Shown here in pieces: positions 47,022 to 58,629 of a DNA stretch of 64,000 nucleotides. The notes below the pieces were generated by a model that searched no databases, was not told the DNA's origin, and saw only the letters and a list, made by a program, of their open reading frames with translations. The position numbers were made by a program, and so were the translations under genes. The DNA is from Cryptomeria japonica (taxonomy: Eukaryota; Streptophyta; Pinopsida; Cupressales; Cupressaceae), in contig NC_081413.1 of assembly GCF_030272615.1 (NCBI RefSeq), positions 164,271,080 through 164,335,079 on the forward strand, read 5' to 3'. Each line of letters opens with the position of its first letter. Within the stretch, counting starts at the first letter, position 1.

Positions 47022-47309
47022 ATCTCCCCCTTTGGCATTGATGGCAACACTTAGGAAAATAAAATTTTGACATCTAAGTGTTTTACAACAAAAACATGTC
47101 ATTAAATAAATTGCTCCCCCTAAGCATATACACTGTCCCTTAATCAATAAAAAGTATAGCAATTTTGCATACAAAGAATAAACATTGAGATATCAGAGCA
47201 TATAGCATAGATCAAAGCATATATCAAAGTTTTAAAACTAGATACTCTATACTTCTCCAAAATAGAGTACTTCTCCCCCTTTCCCAACAATGACAAAGTA
47301 CCGTTGAAC

Positions 47310-50300
47310 AACCTTGTTTCCATTTGATAAAAGTTTATGACAACAAGAAATAATACTTGTAAAAAATGTATTTATAGTCCTACAAAAATTGTTTCATTGA
47401 TAGAGACCGGGACTCAAGGAGGGAGGTGGCCACTTCTTTCTCTGTTTGCATCTGGGATACCTGTTCTTCCATGGCATCAACTGTGCTCATCTCCTGCGTA
47501 ACTGTCAAGGCATCTAGGTTCAGATAACACTTCTAAAGAATTTGCAGACGTGGAAGTAAAACCAGTTGTAGCTCCTGCAATTCTCTAGACCGTGTACTGA
47601 TCTCTTGCTCCATTTTAGCTGACTGGATCTGAAACCGGTGAACGGTTTGCCCATAAGTTGCAAAGGAATCATAAGGTGGCTTAAATGTGCTTAAGTAAGA
47701 CTCTAAGTCCATTTGAAGCTTTTGCTTCTGGGCTAGCACATCATCATAGAATAGATGAGGTTGACATATTTTGCTTAGTAGCAGATTTCCCACATCCAAA
47801 GTGTCCCTTATATCCTTTTGGTCTTTCAGTAGTTCAGACCGGAGTTCATTCAACTTCTTCACTAGAGCAATGTTAAGAGCCTTTTGATGCTCTTTCTTGG
47901 CATTTGCCTCAGCTGCTTCTTCCAAGCTCTGCACCTGATCATCCACTACAATATATAGTAGCTTAAGCTGTGCTAGTGATGATTCAGTGTTGGGAAGATT
48001 GGTACCGGGGATCAAACCGGTAAGGGTGTCTATAGCTGCTTGAATTATATCTTGCTCCTTTTTCCTTTGAATGATTTCAAGGCGCTCTTAAGCAACCTTG
48101 ATTCTCTGCATTATCTCTGATTCACTTGCAAACTGGTGATATCAACCGGTTTGGCTTGACTCTCGGTTGCTTTCAGAGTCTCCATCTGTGTGCTCTTAAC
48201 TGCTTCCGCTGCCTTGTCCTCTTTGCTTTTCTCCGCTGCTTTGTCTTCTTCTTCCTTCTTATTTTTCTCTGCTTCCTTCTTCTTTTCTTGTTCCTTATCT
48301 TCTTCTTCTTTCTTTTTCCTCTCAGCTTCCTTCCTCTCCTCCTCTTCTTTCTCTTCCTCTTCCTTGTTCTTCTTTTCTTCTTCCTTCCGCTTTTCCTTTT
48401 CTTTATCTTCCTCTTCCTTCTTCTTCTTTTCTTCCTTATCATCTTCTTCTTTCTTTTTCCTCTCATCTTCTTGCTTCTTTTTCTCTTCATCTTTTCTTTT
48501 CTCCTCCTCCTCTTTTCTCTTCTCTTCCTCTTTCTACTTTTTCTCATCTTCATCCCTCTTCTTCTTCTCTGCTTGTTCCTTAGCCGCTTTCTATCTATCC
48601 TCGACTTGCACACTACCCTGTTCAGCCTATTGCACCTATTCTATTCCCTCAAAAGGTATGTCCTAAGTGACATCTTCTATGTCTAGGGCATCGACATCAA
48701 TAGTGTTGATTGGTTCTTCAATCGGGTTTCCTTCTTCATCAAAAACTTCATCCGGTTTGGATATAACTAGTTCTTTTTCCGCTTGCAGGTTGGCTATACA
48801 TGCTTTGTGAGCATGGATAGCACGATCTATATGTTGATGAGTGTCTTTTTCAACATCATCAACTCTTCCCTCTAACAGCTAGAGTCTTCTTCTCCTTGTG
48901 AAGAAGAGTCCTTTATTTTGGTCCAAAACATCAAATAATTCTTAGTTTGAGAGGTTAGGAATGTACTGTGCAAAGACTTTCTCCCTAATCTCATGTTCTT
49001 TTTCTATAGCAATGCACCATTTATTATCTAATGCCTTATATAAGGAATCCACTGTCTGAGATTTAATCTCTGATGGCGATCGGTCATTCTTACACAAATA
49101 AATAATAATCTCCTGTAGTACTTCTTCTTTCTCCTCGTCACTAAAATCATCATAATAATCTACTAAATCATGAAGTAATTTTCTCCTAATATTCTTTACT
49201 GTTCTTTGACAAAGTGTCAAAGTTTATATGAGGAGATATCAATATTTACTTGTGCAGACGCTGCCGGTTCATTCTTCTTCATCTTCTTCATATGTTTGGC
49301 CTTCTTTGGCATCTCCTCAGACTCAGTCTCTTCAGAGTCCGGTTCATTTGACTTAGTCTTCCTTTTTCTTTCAAAGACTTTTGCCGGTGCCACTTGTGGT
49401 TTCTTCTTTGCAGGTGACCTCTTGGTCACTCTTGGAGTTGTAGTCAATGCCGATGCTGCAGGCACTGCCTTTGCTTTCTTTGCTACCTATTCTTTTCCTT
49501 TCTTAACAGAGGGTTCCTTGACCGGTGCAATCCTTTCCAGATAGGTTCCGGTCCTCTTTTCCTTAGGATCAAGAGGCGAGGCAATAAGGGTTGAGGCATA
49601 CCCTTCCAGCATTTTGTACATCACCTCATAGCCCATTGGCTCCACTTCTTCCATTCTAGGCTCAACAGCCTCCATTAATCATTTGTCCACTTGGATGGTG
49701 AAACAGATGTCATCTTCATATTTCTTGACGATATCACCTAAGATCCTCATCCTTTGGCTCCTCTTTCATCTGAACTCATCAAAGTACTTGTTCAACACAT
49801 CAGGGTAACCGGTTCCGATAGCTTGAATGCTTTCCTTGATCTGCTTGGTTACCGGTTGGTCAGGAGACCACTAGACATCTCCTAATCTAGGAAAGTAGCC
49901 TTGGAAATAGAAGAACAACCCAACCAATAGTTGTCTGAACTTTAATCTCAGTGCATTATCCTGTTTGATCAACTTCAGATTAGATAGAAGTTGCCTCTAC
50001 ATACCGGTGCACAGATCAAATGATGCATCCTCTTTAATCGTCCAGTAAGTGGCATTTACTGTTGCAGCAGATACAGAGTTAATTCTGCTAGTAGAGAATG
50101 TTCAGTATCCTATCACTATGTAGGCATACTTAACAAGATCATCCTTGATGGAGTTGACTATCATGCCTCGTGCATCGCTCACTGAACCGGTGAGCTTTGA
50201 CATTTTCATTTTTCTTATTTTCCTTAGGGTTGGCACTTCCCCTATGTTGCAGAAACCGGTGACTGCATGAATTGCCTGCAGCGTAATATCATGTGTCCTC

Positions 50301-50624
50301 TCTAGGTACATCTTATCACCATGGACTCTACTCAAAATGATCCTAATATGATCCTCTATAATGTCTTCCAGAAAGTATACTACATTATGGAGTTTCTTCT
50401 TCTCTAAGATACTATATTTCGGTTTGATTTTCTTATCCTTTCCACAAAATAGACCTAGTTGAGAGTGGATGGCTAGAGACCCTAGGTCTTCAATTTTGCA
50501 TCAATATAGTCAGAAATTTCCTCTTCCACTATCACTCCAGCCAAAACTTGTGATAGGACTTCCTTTAAATGAAACTTTCAAACTCAATGGATGTACTAGA
50601 ACTGGTATGAGATATGGAAGCCAT
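47310..50624 (-). pseudogene. Family B extra ORF, copy B2
   Basis: ATG 50624 (MASISHTSSSTSIEFES). Same domain order as B1: helical domain (LSRVHGDKMYLERTHDITLQ at ~50330), MEAVEPRMEEVEPMGYEVMY, basic RKRKTKS, EEKEEVLQEIIIYLCKNDRS, the E/K/R-rich run (48640-48190) and coiled coil (48015-47533, then on to ~47310). Early frameshifting deletions near 50500-50570 and several TAG codons (for example 49860 area) inactivate it. Stops mostly fall at different places from B1, so the two copies decayed separately from a longer open frame. Confidence 0.75.
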
Positions 50625-51044
50625 TGTAGAATATTATAAGAACTTGAGAAATACCTTTAAAATGTGAATTTAGGGCTTTCTTATTCTCCTTCACTCCACA
50701 CTCCGTCGTTTGCCGAATCATCGCTTTGTATTCTCCACTTGACCATTTGCAAACTGAATTTGAATTTCCTTCAAGATTTGTCAATTTCTTGAAATTTCAG
50801 CTCAAATCGCCTTTTCTTCACTCTGCTCTTTTGAAAACTTTTCTTCGCTCAAAAATAGATAGTGAGAAATGATTTGAAAAATGCTTTTATACATGTCTCT
50901 CACCTACCACCATTTATGCTCCTCTATTAGGGCATAAACCCTAATTTTCCCTATTTACCATTTTTGATTTTCTGCCAAGTGATAGGTATCACATACTGGT
51001 TAAGGTCCTTTATCGGTGTAAACTGGGGGTTCAAAAACATTTCA

Positions 51045-52349
51045 CCGTTTTGCTCCCCCTAAGCCTTTTGAAGCTTAGTTTGCTAGTTCTGATATTTCTA
51101 CACTATGTGTAGAAACCGGTTCCTCTTCCAACATTATTGGTTTCTTCCTCCAAGTTTTCTTCATGTCCGCTTGAACTATTTCAACATCAATTTCTCCTTC
51201 TGGAGTGATCGGTATATCATTAGATATACTATTTCTGCTTCTGTAGAATCTTGCAATGTGACTTGGTTTGTTGCAGTGCTAGCAAATCAATCCAGGTGTT
51301 CTCCAAGGTCCATTGTCCATGTTTCCATTCTTCCTTCTGCATGTTGCAGCAATGTTACCATGACCATGACAGATCATACAATTTTCTCTCCATTTGGTTG
51401 CCGCTTGATGGCCACCACTTCTTGGCTGATCATTGAAGACATTAAACCGGTTGTGATTCTGGTTCACAAAAGGTTCAGGACCAACTCCTTAGGTCCTTTG
51501 AGGATATCTTCCAGTGTTATTCATCATAGACCTGAATTCAAATGCTAAATGCCCAAACATGTTGCATGCATAACAATGACCGTTGAACTTATTGGATCTA
51601 GGTACATTGTTAATAAAGTAAGGAAAATTATTGTAGGCTTTGCTCCCACATACATTGGTAGTGTGTCCTTCTTTAAGACAGTTAAAGCAAACAGGTTTGA
51701 ATTTTTGCTTACCTTTTCCTTTGAATGTCAGTTGCTTCTTTGATGCTTCAACATTTGTTCTTAAGGATTCTCCTTCCTCATGTCCAGAGAAACCAAGTCC
51801 ATCGGTATTCTTTACTGGTCTAGATGACTCAAGCTTTTGCTCTAGCTTGACAATACTTTTGTTGAACTGAGCAAGTATTTCCTTTGACTCAGAGAGTTCT
51901 TTTGAAATAGCAGTATTTGTCTCCATTAGGCTTGCATTTTTAGGGATGGCTATGTTTAGTTCATCTTGTACTCCTTTTTCCATTCTGCTCTCATGAAGGC
52001 AAGCAGTCAATGCACTAATCTCTTGTTTCAACTTGGAGATCTCATGATCTCTGTCCTTCACCAGATCTTTAGCTTTCCTCCGATTCTCAAGCTCTTGAGT
52101 AAACCGAATAGTCAGTCCCTCCAACTCCTTTCTCAGGTTGGAGTTTGATTCATTCAACATATTTACTTCTGCTATCATGGCTTCCATATCTGCTTCATCT
52201 GTAGAACTATTTTCAGATAGCTCCATCATCTTTTCTGCATGTTCTCTCCTTTTTGCTTGAGATGCCTTGTATTTGACCATAAGATCATCATAGGCTTGCT
52301 CAGACTGAGTGAGCCATTGAGTAAGTTCCCTCAAGGTGTATTCTGCCAT
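51045..52349 (-). pseudogene. gag: Family B gag, copy B2
   Basis: ATG 52349 (MAEYTLRELTQWLTQSEQAY). This copy has the best first knuckle, CFNCLKEGHTTNVC; the second has lost its last Cys (CYACNMFGHLAFEF), and CMICHGHGNIAATC has Asn for His. The long coiled coil precedes KGKGKQKFKPVC. TAG/TAA codons near 51489 and 51279 break the frame. The primer site has decayed (AACGGTATCAGAGC, ~52386-52399). Confidence 0.83.
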
Positions 52350-52399
52350 ATCGCTTTCCAAGTGGTTAGACTTATAGAAAGGTAGGCTCTGATACCGTT

Positions 52400-53429
52400 T
52401 GATGAATACTAAGAGGGGGGGTGAATTAGTATGCCAAAAATCACTACACTAAAACACTTAAATAGTCTGAAGATAAATGGATAAAAGAGTTTAACAGATA
52501 GACTGGTTATCACACATGCAAACCAAAATGCAAATAAAGGATTCACCCACAAAAGCAATACAACCATAACACAAGATATTTGACATGGAAACCCAAATGG
52601 GAAAAACCACGGTGAGATGGAACTCACAAGTCACTATCTACAGAATAGAAACCAGGCCGGTTAAGGTCAAACCAGTTAAGGTTTTACAATGTTCTTCACC
52701 AGAACAGATCATGTTAGGAAGCTCAATCTTTGTTAGGAGATAAGTCTGATTAAAGACTACCTTGCTAGAGGATTTTAGATTCATAGAGGTGAACCACCTT
52801 GTAAGAGGATTTTACAAAAGGCTTTTGGGCCTACTCGGTTAAGGGCTATAAACTTGTCAAAGATGTGAGTAATCAACAAGTGTTTGATCTATCTAATAGC
52901 ACAGACTACTTGGTTAGATCCAGTATAGCTCACAACTAATGCATTCCAGCATTACTTCAGTCTTCTCTGTCTCTCACTAAGTTACAACTTGATCTTCTCA
53001 GATAAAATCGCTCTTTCAACACCTCATCAATCACCTTAAACCCTAGAACAACATAAACCCTTTTTGCAACTTCTCAAAAACCCTAGACGTGATGTCATTT
53101 TAAAGGAATCTGATTTGATGTCGTTCCAATAGGATTGCATTACAATTTCCTAGGTTCAATGAATCTAGAAATACTCAATACCATGACACAAAAAGCACTG
53201 TCAAACAATCTGTGGATTGGTAACTCATCACAAAATGTCGGTTGATAACTCATCTCAGAGTATTACCGGTTCATACAAAATACCGGTTGCTGGTTTGACA
53301 ATAATGAAGACTGGTAAGAATGTGTTATACTGCTTTTCTCCCTCATACCGCTTGAGATCTACAAACCGCTTGGGATCGACATGTTGCTTCAGACCGGGAA
53401 ACACATTCTGCAAAATCACCAATAGTCTA
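52400..53429 (-). repeat. Family B LTR3, truncated by element F
   Basis: 1030 bp; matches LTR2 up to AATCACCAATAGTCTA, then changes sharply into TGTTGTCTTC, the end of element F. About 130 bp of its 5' end are missing from here and should lie beyond F. Confidence 0.9.
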
Positions 53430-54373
53430 TGTTGTCTTCAAAATCTGATTCCCTTTAACATCCTTAAAATGATATGATTTAAGCTTGGTGCAGAAGAGAC
53501 ATCAAAGATAAGGAAATTCTCAAGACAACATATGACAAGGTTTGATTAAACCTTCTACACTTCGAGCTTACTCAGAGCCCAGGTGGGTATACCTTTGTGA
53601 ACTGAATTCACACTTTCAAACATAAACCCATAGTAAACCAGTCCAAAAAACCAGTGGATCTATTCACCTTGAAATCAACTGAAAACAAATAATGGAAGTT
53701 ATACTTAAATTTAGTATTTCAATCAACAAAACATACAATAAACAACTTCAATCAATACCAGTGCCTTATCCAAGGTCACAGAGTCATCTAAACTCAAATA
53801 AGACTTCTCAAACAAAACATCTTTATGCTTCCCATTGGCTTGGTTTCTATTAATCCTTGTATATGCCTGACACCTACAAGAATTTACGCATCCCAAATTA
53901 AGCTATGATCATCAATATTCAAAGTCTCTTCCAAAAGAGTTTACCGGTATGAGTGAACCCCACATCTTTAATTTCCCTCCTAAAGAGAAAAGCTAACGAA
54001 CACTTCTACTAAAATTGCTTTGCAATTCCATTCAAACAAAACAACCTTGGATTATTCAGAATGAAAATAGTAAACAAATTTGCAAACACACTTGAAGACA
54101 ACACAGAGCTTTACTCAAAACCGATGGTCTGTATATTGATATTTAGTTCAAGAAATATTACAAGAAATTTTGATTCTCCATTAGACTTAGAAAAGCTCAA
54201 ATAAATTTATGCAATGTTTTCTTACAATTCTTTTGCGATCTCCTTTTCCTCTAGTCCTGGTATCCATTTATAACAACATGGATGCACAAAGCTTCGAACT
54301 TCTCGAGGAGAGTTTGTTACAATCATTTCTTTCAAAATAAAGAGGTTACAAGCTTTTCGCAAAAACAGTTACA
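53430..54373 (-). repeat. Element F 3' LTR (probable)
   Basis: Inferred as 944 bp, TGTAACTG...GAAGACAACA in element direction. The end at 53430 is firm because it breaks family B LTR3. The other border is inferred from a purine tract GAAAAGAG followed by TGTAAC. A TATA-like TTATAAATGG lies near 54268. The second LTR is outside the window, so the border is not confirmed. Confidence 0.6.
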
Positions 54374-57300
54374 AGCTCTTTTCGGCCTGTGCAGTTTCTT
54401 CAACAAGCTGTTCAGTTGCAACCTCTTCTACCTTTTCAGGGGCGCTCTCCAACTGTTCCGGATCATGGGTGGCATATTTGATTGCCCACTCATTATACAC
54501 CTCCTCTGTCGGCCATGAGAAATTAATCACTTTATCTTTAGTTTTAGTCAACCTTTTCCAAGAATTTCTCATTTTGTTGACTTCTAAATTGAGAAAACCA
54601 TAATGTGACTTAATTTTCTCTATCTCTTGTATTGTCACAACAAAGAAAGAAGCATCATCTAGATCAATAATTCCTTTAACTCTCGCTGATAATTTAGCTT
54701 CTTCTCCTCAAGCCACATCTGTTTGTCCTTTAATTGATCCAGGCTAGCAAAAACTCCTGGGAGCAATTCAAAAACTTGATCAGTGTACTCCTTTTTGCAC
54801 AAATTTACCTTCCTATCAACATTATCCACTTCTGCTGCTAATTGTACTAAGATTTTAGCGACATCAGAAGTGGATTTAATGATGGGATTGGCCCTTGCTT
54901 CATCGCGGGATACACACATAAACTCTAAATCTTTTTCCCTAGCCCTCCATCTGTCAAAAATAGGCGTCAAAATGGCCTTGTCTCTCTTGAGCTCATTCCA
55001 TATTTCCATAATTTTACCTACATTGTTGTAGAGAAATGAGGCATTTATTGTATCTGCAAAACTGGAAATTGTAGCCCTCACTTTCTCCTCATATTTCTTT
55101 GCGTATAAGGCCTGAGACTGTTTCAAATTTTCTAATTCTTGGGGAGTGATTTCAATCATTTGAGAGCTGGAGGGTGCTGGAGATGGTGGAAACTCAATGA
55201 TAGGGCTGGTAGGTGGAGGTCTTGCAGGAGAAGAGGAGATCATCAGTGTTGAAGACTCACCTTGATGGTATTGTCCAGTCAACTGGCTCTGCAATTTGGC
55301 AATGATGCTATCCTTACCTCTTACCTCCTCGTTGGCATTGTTATAAGGCTTCAAAACTATTTCCAACTTAATTTGGAGGGCCTCTTTCTCTTTGGCTTCC
55401 TTCTCTGCTACTGCAACACTAAATTTTGCAGTCTCTAACATAGTGCTAGCAGCCTCCACCACCCCTGTACTCTGCACTCTCTTCACCATCATTCCACCAA
55501 GGTAACTCCACCCTGGGGTGTCTTTGCTTTTCTTACTCTCATTTCTCTTGAGAGACCACATGATGAGTGCAGCATTGTCCTTATTGAAAGTAATCCCCTC
55601 CATGGGTTTAGTCTCTTTTCTCACTGCATCTAGTACCAAGGCATCTGCTATATCCCATTCAGGTAAAATAAGCACTCTAGCTTGTGCTACCATATCTCTT
55701 CCCTGCTCAGGGGTGATGGTTTTGAATTCTTCCGTCATCTCTTGCTTTATTTCTTCTTCCACCAGGGTTGGATCTTTATTGCGTTGCTCAGCCTTTCTCG
55801 TTTCACATCTAGCATTATATTTATCTATGTGTTGTTTCCATATAAATTGCATAAATGCTTCTGATGTGACAAAATTGTTATCAGCTAAAAAGGCACTACT
55901 TGCCTGCTTTATCTCAAGATCCCACTCCTGGCCTTTAAGTTCAATGGTGGTGATATCCATTTCAATAGCAATGGGTTCTTTTGGCATTCCTTCCTCCACT
56001 TCATCATAAGTGTATGCAATTTCCCCTAGACTAGCTAACTGAAGGAGTTGCTCAGCTGCTGCTTTCTCATTTCCTATATGGATAGGGGATTGGGATGGGG
56101 AATACAAAGGTGTATCTAATTGTACTTCTTTCCCCATCCTTTGCTTCTTTGGGATTTCTTGGATGTCAATGACATCTTGTACCTTCCTCTTTCCTTTGGA
56201 GGTAGAGGGCTCCCCTGTTGTAGGCACTAGCACACTATAAATGCTGGATTTCTTATATAGTGTGTAATCACCAGGAGGGATTGCTTTACTAGAAGCTGAC
56301 CTACTTAGGATCATTCTTACCTTCTTAGGGTTTCTCTTGATTACAGCTTCCCTCTTCTCCTTCATTGTTTACATCACATCTTCAAAGCAAACAATCAAAA
56401 ACTTTATTTTCTCTTCCAGTGGGAAAAAGCTAGACAATGGGTCATAGCTGGCATCAAACTGATGCACAAAATCCAAGGCTTTCTTATAAGCCACCCACTT
56501 CTCTTTTCTTAGCTCCTGCTCATCTAGATCAAACTCATTTCTGATGAGGTCTTCAGGAAACTGGAATTGATGAGGCCTACATTTGCATGCTACCTTCTTC
56601 CTAAATATACCATTGAAGAAATCTTCTGGATTAGCACACCTGGACACCGCAGTGGACAAATAATAAGGCTTGAGGAAATCCTCAAAGCAATTCTAGCCTC
56701 CTTTTGTTATTACAAATTGGTGAGCTATGGTAGCTGCAGGGAAAATAATCCCTTTACCCCTGCCTGTTAATTCTGCCTCTTGTAAGCCACCAATTTGTCT
56801 AAGGATCTCTGTGATTCCCACTTTGAGAGGGACCTGGTAAGGTAGCAAAAATGGGGTGCCCCTGAAACCAAAAACTCTAAAAACTGTGGAGACTGGATAC
56901 AAGTAAATGTCACCCTAGTTATGAACAATTTTTATGTTCTCTGTGAATTCTTTTGGTCTTATGAATTCCAGAAGAACTTTGGGGATTCTTGGGTTCTCAG
57001 AGCAGAGGAGAGTCCTTATCTTTGATGCAAAATATTTATCAAACTTCAAAAAACTGGCATCCTCTCTATCCTATGACAACACAATACTCCATAATTGTAC
57101 CAGCATTTTTTCTCCTTCCTTCTCCTTAACAAGGTCCAATCCACTAGCAAAGTAATCACCACCTTTGAAGAGAAAGAGATGCATCAGGAGTGAGTACCAT
57201 CCGAAAGGCCTATCCACCTTTCCATTCTTGATTCCTATTAACCCTCCATGAATAGCATCAGCAATGAAAGAGGCATAATCAAATGTAATTGCAAGAGAAG

Positions 57301-58012
57301 GTTTCAAAATCTCAGCAATCATTAACAAGTAATGATTTGGCATATTTGCTTCTGCATCTTCTCCCAAAACTTGGCAAAGTGCCCAATACATTCCTTTAGC
57401 CCTCAAGGTGAACATACTTAATGAAAAGGGTTCTTGTGTGTTGGGTCCTACAACTGTTAACCCTCCTATTTTCACAAAAAACTCTTTTAGAGGCCCATTC
57501 CTAAGATGACTCCTCTGTGCACCGTAAATTTGGGCCAAAAATGTGAAATTTATAGTTTCTAGAAAATTGGTGAATTCATTAAGCCCAAAATTTGTCCTGA
57601 ACTCTTCAGCATTAACCTCAACAAGGGTTTTCCCATTTACATCCCGAATGCTTCTTGTGACTGGATCATAGTTGAGCACAATTTGGGTCAGCAAATCTGT
57701 GTCCATAAATACCCCTAGGACAACTAATTTCCTGACATCTAATTCCCAGATACAATTTTGCGAGGCAAGAGAATTTCTCATTCCGAATCCAACTTTAAAC
57801 AACCCCAACCCAGACAATCCAACCTGTGGGTCTCTCAACCAGTTACCCTTGTCATATAATCCTTCTCCTATATTTAAATGGGGAGCTTTGGGTACTAATT
57901 CTTTTGCCTTTGATGCCTGATTAGTTGACAATGTCAACTATTCTAAAAAATCATCACAGACACTTCTCTCTGAATAATTAACTTTACCAGAAAATTCTCT
58001 TTTAGGAGCCAT
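54369..58012 (-). pseudogene. Element F extra ORF (~1,210 codons)
   Basis: ATG 58012 (MAPKREFSGKVNYSERSVCD). One frame runs to 54659 with stops only at 57938, 57071, 56903, 56690 (all TAG) and 56366 (TAA), then a single frame change to the end at 54369. Residues ~25-420: a globular-looking domain (LGVFMDTDLLTQIVLNYDP, EEFRTNFGLNEFTNFLE, FGWYSLLMHLFLFKGGDYFA) I do not recognise; it may be related to a plant transposon-protein domain. Then KRNPKKVRM and GKRKVQDV basic parts, a Ser/Pro-rich region and coiled coils (~54700-55200). No signal peptide. It lies after integrase as in other Tat/Athila extra ORFs. Function unknown. Confidence 0.75.
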
Positions 58013-58521
58013 TTTGAAAACGTAAGAAATGAATACCACTCCTAAACAATTCTGTGATGAATCAATTATCTTACTTAAAACACTACACAGGAATTGGTAC
58101 ACAAGAATACGAGAGAACCTGTTCTTCGCTTGAAGGAATTTGCTCTGCAACTGAACCGACTTGATTTGTACCTGAAGAAAATAACTCTACATCTACTCTT
58201 CTGCAAAATCCTTTCAAAGATATCTTCACCCAGTTGATAGAAAATCAAATTTTGCACTCTGGGCCTTAACTACAACATTGATCCCACATGCTTCGGTCGT
58301 CCCTTCAAAATTGAATTCATACGAGAATTCGTATTTTTCGCTCCAATGGGTCACAACGTTCCTGCAAGTGTTTCATTTTGCTCTTTCGCAACTTTGCAAA
58401 GCATAACTATCGGGTAGCTTAGTCCTGCGAAATAGCATCGACCGTCTGATCAAAAGAAACTTGATCGAGCGTTAGATTAACTAACAACTTTGGCTCCGCG
58501 TCGGGTCCAGCTTCTCTATTG

Positions 58522-58539
58522 GCTATATAATACCACGTG
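58522..58539 (-). promoter_or_regulatory. G-box and TATA upstream of the F extra ORF
   Basis: CCACGTGGTATTATATAGCC on the minus strand: CACGTG (58534-58539) next to TATTATATAG, ~510 bp upstream of ATG 58012. It could promote a transcript for the extra ORF. Inference only. Confidence 0.4.
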
Positions 58540-58629
58540 GCACCCAACCATTGGCCTTGAAATTTTCTTCGCAGTCGACTTAACGCTGGTCCCGTGTCTT
58601 TCCTTTATATCATCGGTTCCACCTTGGCG

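Larger units (their letters stand above)
38178..53429 (-). mobile_element. Family B pol-less retrotransposon tandem array
   Basis: Head-to-tail order in element direction: LTR3 (52400-53429), body B2, LTR2 (45861-47021), body B1, LTR1 (39341-40519), partial body B0. The period is ~6.5 kb. Bodies carry gag and a large extra ORF, but I find no protease, integrase, RT or RNH motifs in B1 or B2. Sharing of middle LTRs and lack of target duplications at the LTR borders point to unequal recombination between LTRs and not separate insertions. PPTs, LTR ends and primer site are Sirevirus-like. B0 is cut at 38178 inside gag; LTR3 is cut at 53429 by element F. Confidence 0.9.

Noticed and set aside
48173-48613. 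Minus-strand Arg/Lys-only frame in B2
   Set aside because: A shifted reading of GA-rich codons. The frame continuous with the domains on either side in B1 gives Glu/Lys.
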